Below are positions 6,407-10,246 of a stretch of DNA of 10,246 nucleotides, piece by piece (the stretch's first letter is position 1; every line of letters begins with the position of its first letter). The stretch spans positions 1 through 10,246 of the forward strand of contig JAGBXG010000258.1 in the NCBI GenBank assembly GCA_017629415.1. The letters run 5' to 3'. The notes beneath the pieces were generated by a model. The model was not told the origin of the DNA. It ran no database searches and saw nothing but the letters and a program-made list of their open reading frames with translations. The stretch comes from Pseudomonadota bacterium (GTDB lineage: Bacteria; Myxococcota; Bradymonadia; UBA4248). Both the position numbers and the translations under genes were made by a program.

Positions 6407-6524
6407 GGGGCTCTGCCCCAACCCCCGCCAAGGGGCTGAATCCCTTGGAACCCGCAATTTTGGGCGATTTTCGTGGGTGATATGGGTACTGGTTACTATC
6501 GTTTTATGAGGCGAAATGGGGCCC
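6407..6524 (-). repeat. Approx. 120-bp intergenic repeat, right copy (inverted mate at 3647-3766)
   Basis: This is the reverse-oriented mate of 3647-3766. The core (6407-6453) begins 29 nt upstream of the priA start codon and would lie in the priA leader. On the minus strand it reads GGGTTCCAAGGG and ends in CAGAGCCCC. GGGTACTG (6484-6491) and AAATGGGGCCC (6514-6524) match the outer part of the left copy. No ORF with convincing coding character overlaps it. Confidence 0.7.
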
Positions 6525-6667
6525 GATGAGTTTCTCCCACGTGGGGGAGAACGCCCGAAGGGCGATAAAGAGGTTAAAGCTGACGAAGAAAGCGCGCCAA
6601 ATGGCGTGCAAAGAACGTGGGTGGGCGCCATGGGGCGTTGCGGGGCGGCAGCCACGCATGGGGGGTA
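6525..6667. other. Structured non-coding block in the priA-fusA spacer
   Basis: This G+C-rich stretch between the 6407-6524 repeat and the bulged hairpin has no supported gene. It holds an imperfect palindrome, TTCTCCC-ACGT-GGGGGAGAA (6532-6551), and a perfect short hairpin, CGCCC-GAA-GGGCG (6552-6564). It may be a decayed repeat cluster or a small RNA. No promoter for an RNA gene is evident. Confidence 0.4.
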
Positions 6668-6695
6668 GGCGCGTATTTGCGCAGCAAATAGCGCC
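6668..6695 (-). repeat. Bulged hairpin, copy 3 of the TAT...ATA-C family (reverse orientation)
   Basis: On the plus strand GGCGC (6668-6672) pairs with GCGCC (6691-6695), and TATTTGC (6674-6680) pairs with GCAAATA (6684-6690). G6673 is unpaired. Read on the minus strand this becomes arm-TATTTGC-loop-GCAAATA-C-arm, exactly the arrangement of the other four copies. Confidence 0.75.
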
Positions 6696-6696
6696 G

Positions 6697-6720
6697 AAGG
6701 GGGGCTCAGCCCCCCCCCTT
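6697..6720. repeat. G/C-run hairpin
   Basis: GGGGGGC (6699-6705) pairs with GCCCCCC (6709-6715) around TCA, with AA and TT as outer bases. It closes the G+C-rich repeat block; the sequence from 6721 on turns sharply A+T-rich ahead of the fusA promoter. It resembles the GGGGC/GCCCC hairpins near 3760 and 3795. Confidence 0.6.
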
Positions 6721-6810
6721 AAAATATCTTTTCTAAAATAATATCTCTACAAAACCAAGTATGTGATCTATACACCTACATATAACATTATAAAATATTG
6801 TTTAAAACCT

Positions 6811-6840
6811 TTGACGAAATACATGTAAAAATCCTAAATT
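6811..6840 (+). promoter_or_regulatory. Probable fusA promoter
   Basis: TTGACG (6811-6816), an 18-nt A-rich spacer and TAAATT (6835-6840) lie in an A+T-rich stretch 66 nt before the fusA start. A similar pair, TTGAGT/TAAATT, precedes the PilZ-like gene. Transcription would start near 6847. Confidence 0.55.
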
Positions 6841-6857
6841 GTTGCGCGTTTTATAGC

Positions 6858-6885
6858 GAGCTAAATTCTTTTTGGCTCATTTTTT
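6858..6885 (+). promoter_or_regulatory. Leader hairpin with T-run ahead of fusA
   Basis: GAGCTAAA (6858-6865) pairs with TTTGGCTC (6871-6878), with one G-T pair, and is followed by A and six T. It lies between the predicted transcription start and the ribosome binding site, so it could be a weak attenuator or a processing site. No leader peptide is obvious. Confidence 0.35.
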
Positions 6886-6905
6886 AACTCTAGGAGATTT
6901 TGAGC

Positions 6906-8996
6906 ATGGCTAAGACCCTCTTTGATTCCAGTGACATTCGTAACGTTGCTCTCGTCGGCCACAGCGCCAGCGGTAAAACCACCATCGGCGAAGCCATTCT
7001 GCTTCAGACGAAAGTCACCACCCGTTTCGGCTCCACAGTTGCCGGTACGTCTACATTCGACTTCGAACCCGAAGAAGTCAAACGCGGCGGCTCCAACGCC
7101 ACAGCCTTCGCATGGTGCGAATATACGGGCAAAAAAGTCAACATCATCGACACCCCGGGTGACGGTAACTTCATCTATGACTCCTTCACAGCCATGCGCG
7201 GTGCCGATGCCGCCCTCGTCGTCATCAGTGCCCCCGACAGCGTCGAAGTCCAGACCGAACGCACCATGGCAGAAGCCAAAGCCCTCGGCCTTGCCAAGAT
7301 GATCGTCATCAACAAAATGGACAAAGAACGCGCCAACCCCAAACAGTGCCTCGCCGACATCAAAGAAGACCTCGAAGTCACACCGGTGCCCCTCCAGATC
7401 CCCATGGGCGCAGCCGAAACCTTCAAAGGCGTGATCTCCCTCATCGATAACAAAGCTTACACCTACGATGCCAACGGCAAAGCCAAAGCCTCCGATATCC
7501 CCGCCGAATACGCCGACGACGTCGAAGCCGCCTGGGAAGCCATCATCGAAGCCATCGCCGAAACCGACGATGAACTCATGGAAAAATACCTCGAAACACT
7601 CGAACTCTCCCACGAAGAATGCATCGCCGCCATGCCGGCCGCCATTCAGTCGGGCAAACTCGTTCCCGTGTTCTATACTTCCGCCACCAACCAGATCGGC
7701 ATCAACCTCATCCTCGATGCCATCGCCAAGTATGCACCCAACCCCTTGCAGCGCGGCGAAATCGAAATCATCAAAAACGGCGAAGTCTCCATGATGAAAG
7801 GTTCCGCAGACGGCTCCTTCGCTGCCCTCGTCATTCGCTCCTTCATCGACGAATTCTCCGGCAAACAAACCATCTTCCGTATCCTCAACGGTTCCGCTCC
7901 TGCTGATGGCGCTGTCACCAACGTCCGCAGCGGCGCCGAACGCCTCGGCTCCCTCTATGCCCTCCGTGGCAATAACCGCGATGCCGTCGAAGCCGGCGTT
8001 TTCGGCGATATCCTCGCCGTCGCCAAGCTCAAAGATACACGCACCAACGATACACTCGCGATGAACACCGACTTCGCCTTCAAACCCATCGAATACCCCG
8101 CACCCATGATGAACTTCAACATCACGTGCAAAAACAAGGGTGAAGAAGACAAACTCGGCGTCGCCGTCGAAAAACTGATGGACGAAGATCCCACCCTCTC
8201 CAAGGATTATGACGTCCTCGGCCGCGCCCTCACACTCCGTGGCATGGGTCAGCAGCACCTCGATATGGCCATCGAGAAAATGAAACGTAAGTTCAAACTC
8301 GAAGTCAATACCGCTCTCCCGCTCGTCGCCTACCGCGAAACCCTCAAAAAACGCGTCATGAACGTCGAAGGTAAACACAAGAAACAAACCGGCGGCGCCG
8401 GCCAGTTCGGTGTTTGCTACATCAACGCTGAACCTCTCGCTCGCGGCGAAGGCTTCAAATTCATCGACAAAATCGTCGGTGGTGCCATCCCCCGTCAGTT
8501 CATCCCCGCCGTCGAAAAGGGTATCATCTCCCGTATGGAATCCGGTCCCCTCGCCGGTTACCCCGTCACCGATGTCGCTGTCGAACTCATCGACGGTAAA
8601 TATCACCCCGTAGACTCCAAGGAAGTCGCCTTCCAGATGGCCGGTAAAAAAGCCATCCGCACCAGCCTCGAACAGGGCGGCGTCAAACTCCTCGAACCCG
8701 TCTACAAACTCGATATCACCATCCCCAGCGACTCCGTCGGCGATATCATGGGCGATATCACCTCCCGCCGTGGCCGCGTCCTCGGCATGGATCCCGAACA
8801 CAAGAAAACCATCATCCACGCCATCTGCCCGCTCGCCGAAATCCAGCGCTATGCCCCCGACCTCCGCTCCATGACCAGCGGCCAGGGCATCTTCACCATG
8901 GAATTCGAAGGCTATGAAGAAGTTCCGGGCAACCTCGAAGCCAAAATCATCAAGGAATCCCCCTTCGGTGGCGCCAAGGACGAAGACGACGAATAA
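6906..8996 (+). CDS. fusA: Elongation factor G, EF-G-2-like type
   Basis: EF-G is the GTPase that drives ribosomal translocation. ATG at 6906 (MAKTLFDSSD) has AGGAG (6892-6896) 9 nt upstream; an in-frame TTG at 6900 is ignored. The 696-aa product covers all EF-G domains. It has P-loop GHSASGKT (18-25), DTPG (82-85), NKMD (136-139), SA at 259-260, a domain IV with GGAGQFG (496-502), DGKYHPVDS (563-571, conserved His567), and a domain V with SRRGR (620-624). The G domain is atypical: switch I reads RGGS instead of RGIT, and Asp86 replaces the catalytic His of DTPGHVDF. This points to the EF-G-2 subfamily (T. thermophilus EF-G-2, mycobacterial FusA2) and not canonical EF-G. Codons are overwhelmingly C-ending, which suggests high expression. 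Whether the genome also has a canonical fusA cannot be seen here. Confidence 0.9.
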   Translation: MAKTLFDSSDIRNVALVGHSASGKTTIGEAILLQTKVTTRFGSTVAGTSTFDFEPEEVKRGGSNATAFAWCEYTGKKVNIIDTPGDGNFIYDSFTAMRGADAALVVISAPDSVEVQTERTMAEAKALGLAKMIVINKMDKERANPKQCLADIKEDLEVTPVPLQIPMGAAETFKGVISLIDNKAYTYDANGKAKASDIPAEYADDVEAAWEAIIEAIAETDDELMEKYLETLELSHEECIAAMPAAIQSGKLVPVFYTSATNQIGINLILDAIAKYAPNPLQRGEIEIIKNGEVSMMKGSADGSFAALVIRSFIDEFSGKQTIFRILNGSAPADGAVTNVRSGAERLGSLYALRGNNRDAVEAGVFGDILAVAKLKDTRTNDTLAMNTDFAFKPIEYPAPMMNFNITCKNKGEEDKLGVAVEKLMDEDPTLSKDYDVLGRALTLRGMGQQHLDMAIEKMKRKFKLEVNTALPLVAYRETLKKRVMNVEGKHKKQTGGAGQFGVCYINAEPLARGEGFKFIDKIVGGAIPRQFIPAVEKGIISRMESGPLAGYPVTDVAVELIDGKYHPVDSKEVAFQMAGKKAIRTSLEQGGVKLLEPVYKLDITIPSDSVGDIMGDITSRRGRVLGMDPEHKKTIIHAICPLAEIQRYAPDLRSMTSGQGIFTMEFEGYEEVPGNLEAKIIKESPFGGAKDEDDE

Positions 8997-9022
8997 ATCG
9001 TTCAATACAAATGTTATTTGCA

Positions 9023-9051
9023 CCGCTATTGGCTGTTCAGCCAATACGCGG
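9023..9051 (+). repeat. Bulged hairpin, copy 4 of the TAT...ATA-C family
   Basis: CCGC (9023-9026) pairs with GCGG (9048-9051), and TATTGGCT (9027-9034) pairs with AGCCAATA (9039-9046) around GTTC. C9047 is unpaired. It starts 26 nt after the fusA stop and forms a tandem pair with copy 5. Confidence 0.75.
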
Positions 9052-9058
9052 CGCTTCA

Positions 9059-9097
9059 GCCGGGCTATTTGCGTTCGCAAATACGCCCGGCTTTTTT
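9059..9097 (+). terminator. fusA terminator; bulged hairpin, copy 5
   Basis: GCCGGGC (9059-9065) pairs with GCCCGGC (9085-9091), and TATTTGCG (9066-9073) pairs with CGCAAATA (9076-9083). C9084 is unpaired and T6 follows at 9092-9097. The 15-bp stem and T-run make a strong intrinsic terminator for fusA that is also a member of the bulged-hairpin family. Confidence 0.85.
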
Positions 9098-9153
9098 GTA
9101 CCTAACCCTACCCACACTCCTCATGACAAATCCCCTCACACAAACCTAACTTT

Positions 9154-9182
9154 TTGAGTTTTCTCATAAAAAATAGTAAATT
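9154..9182 (+). promoter_or_regulatory. Probable promoter of the PilZ-like gene
   Basis: TTGAGT (9154-9159), a 17-nt spacer and TAAATT (9177-9182) lie 48 nt before the start codon, downstream of the fusA terminator. This gene therefore has its own transcript. Confidence 0.55.
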
Positions 9183-9230
9183 AAGTGTGTCGTATTTTGC
9201 GATCTTCTAGCCATTCAAAGAGGTAAATCC

Positions 9231-10223
9231 GTGACTCAACTGGCAATTATCAGAGCAACGCTAAAATATCATACTCAAGAAGAACTCATTCGCGGCATGA
9301 CGCCGCTCATCAGTAAGCGCGGCCTGTTCATCTATACAAGAACAACGCGACCCGTTGGTTCTGATGTTCACTTCGAATTCAAACTTGCCGATGGATCTAT
9401 CACCTACTCTGGTGAAGGCACCGTCCGCAAAGAAGTCACTTATGATCCAAGCCAGCCATCACAAAAACCAGGCATGCTCGTGGCATTAAAACGCATCAAC
9501 AGACCTTTCAAAGAAGTCGTCGATGCCATCCTCCAAAATGCCAGCGATATCAAACCTGCACCCATTGAAAACAATACAGATACCTCCAAACCCCGTCATC
9601 ATATCGTTGATTCTTCCGCCGGCACATCACAAGGTATCGACATCTTCGGTGATATGGATCTCGATGCAGGCCTAGACTCACTCTTTTCAGGTATTTCGAA
9701 AAAAGCCAAACGCATCGAAGCACCAAGACTTGATAGCGGCATTTACGAACGTCCCACCGTTGTCAGCGGACTTCTCACCAGACCCCAAATCGATGAAGAT
9801 GTCCTCGAATTCAACAGCTTCGACGACGATGATGTGCAAAACGCACAAACTGAAATGTTTGGTCAGCGTGCCAATATCAATAACTATGATAAAACTCAGG
9901 CCAAAACTGGAGAATTCGAACAAGCCGCAGAAAATATTGCCCAAACAGAACGTTATATTGCTCAAGCTACACGTTCCGGCGATTACGGCGTTGTCAGTGC
10001 AGACGATCTAAAAGCTGTGCTCAATACCCCAACCGGCGAAATGGAAGCCGCAGAAAATACCGATGACACGGTTGAAATGGCTCCATCTCCGTCAATGCTC
10101 GATCAATACGCTGTCGATCCTTATGCTCAACAGGATTATGCAGCACAGCAAGATCCTTACGCTCAGCAAAATCCTTATGCTCAGCAGGATCCTTATGCAC
10201 AGCAGGATCCTTATGCTCAGTAG
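9231..10223 (+). CDS. PilZ-like domain protein with DPYAQQ-repeat tail
   Basis: The GTG at 9231 has AGAGG (9219-9223) 7 nt upstream. Residues 4-101 resemble the PilZ-like domain expanded in myxobacteria (TIGR02266 type): RGLFIYT at 30-36, then PVGS, FEFKLADG and a Gly-Met segment at 81-82. The canonical c-di-GMP motifs are degraded: no RxxxR is visible and only S28-x2-G31 remains of D/N-x-S-x-x-G, so ligand binding is doubtful. The middle (about 105-290) is polar, acidic and probably disordered, with short hydrophobic-acidic motifs such as IFGDMDLDAG. The tail (296-330) consists of imperfect hexapeptides DPYAQQ. A TAG at 10221-10223 ends the frame, yet the repeat continues in the same frame to the window end. 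The 3' boundary is therefore uncertain and the copy could be truncated. A role in motility or signalling is inference from the domain. Confidence 0.78.
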   Translation: MTQLAIIRATLKYHTQEELIRGMTPLISKRGLFIYTRTTRPVGSDVHFEFKLADGSITYSGEGTVRKEVTYDPSQPSQKPGMLVALKRINRPFKEVVDAILQNASDIKPAPIENNTDTSKPRHHIVDSSAGTSQGIDIFGDMDLDAGLDSLFSGISKKAKRIEAPRLDSGIYERPTVVSGLLTRPQIDEDVLEFNSFDDDDVQNAQTEMFGQRANINNYDKTQAKTGEFEQAAENIAQTERYIAQATRSGDYGVVSADDLKAVLNTPTGEMEAAENTDDTVEMAPSPSMLDQYAVDPYAQQDYAAQQDPYAQQNPYAQQDPYAQQDPYAQ

Positions 10224-10246
10224 GATCCTTATGCTCAGCAAGATCC
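10116..10246 (+). repeat. Tandem 18-bp repeat encoding DPYAQQ
   Basis: About seven imperfect copies of an 18-bp unit (GATCCTTATGCTCAGCAG) run from 10116 past the window end. Variants include an N for D and a diverged DYAAQQ unit. One CAG codon has become TAG (10221). Such tracts can change copy number by slippage in steps of 18 bp, which keeps the frame. Confidence 0.85.

Noticed and set aside
3647..6524. priA segment as a complete transposon
   Set aside because: The inverted repeats flank only priA; there is no transposase and no recognisable target-site duplication, so this is called a pair of dispersed repeats.
6526..6741. Open frame of 71 codons in the priA-fusA spacer
   Set aside because: It covers the structured repeat block and the G/C-run hairpin, with no recognisable protein character.
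6841..6861. Sixth bulged hairpin just before fusA (GCGCG...TATAGCG)
   Set aside because: The outer bases can pair but the inner stem does not hold together beyond one base pair, so it does not meet the pattern of the five clear copies.
6861..9080. Very long open frame (739 codons) antisense to fusA
   Set aside because: It is a by-product of the extreme C-ending codon choice in fusA, which removes stops from the opposite strand. The translation is an unnatural run of Gly, Phe, Asp and Val without a sensible ribosome binding site or domain.
10221..10223. TAG reassigned to glutamine in this organism
   Set aside because: priA ends in TAG followed by non-coding repeats, and the partial gene at 1-84 also ends in TAG right before another gene's start. 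TAG therefore works as a normal stop here; a point mutation is simpler.
10116..10246. Periodic repeat taken as a CRISPR array
   Set aside because: The period is 18 bp without spacers, and it keeps a reading frame encoding DPYAQQ.

Overview
This window looks like chromosomal DNA from a Gram-negative bacterium of the former deltaproteobacteria, most likely a Myxococcota or Bradymonadales relative. The evidence is a set of lipoproteins with Asn/Asp-rich linkers and Cys-rich modules, a PilZ-like domain of the kind expanded in myxobacteria, and an EF-G of the EF-G-2 type. The taxonomy is an inference from gene style. There are no rRNA, tRNA, CRISPR or transposase genes.

Layout. Positions 1-84 hold the 3' end of a plus-strand gene, followed 8 nt later by a 381-aa secreted lipoprotein (93-1238) whose ribosome binding site overlaps the upstream stop codon. 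Three small lipoprotein genes then run on the minus strand (1389-1925, 2107-2616, 2765-3343). Each has its own intrinsic terminator, and two of them look like diverged paralogs. A repeat-rich spacer of about 470 bp leads to a long minus-strand priA (3810-6377). A second structured spacer of about 530 bp contains the fusA promoter. An EF-G-2-type fusA (6906-8996) with very strong codon bias ends in a bulged-hairpin terminator. The last gene (9231-10223, possibly longer) encodes a PilZ-like protein with a DPYAQQ repeat tail, interrupted by an in-frame TAG just before the window ends.

How the parts relate. priA (replication restart) and fusA (translation) are housekeeping genes transcribed divergently from the 6378-6905 spacer. 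The other genes are envelope or signalling genes with little sequence conservation to help identify them. The most unusual content is between the genes. (1) Five imperfect hairpins share the architecture arm-TAT...ATA-C-arm', with an unpaired C always at the same place although the arms differ in sequence. (2) A roughly 120-bp repeat occurs in inverted orientation on both sides of priA. (3) Two lipoprotein terminators share a GGCAAAACG/CGTTTTGCC core.

Most promising leads: the bulged-hairpin family, the amber codon inside the DPYAQQ repeats, the missing catalytic His in a highly biased EF-G, and the paralogous small Cys-containing lipoproteins.
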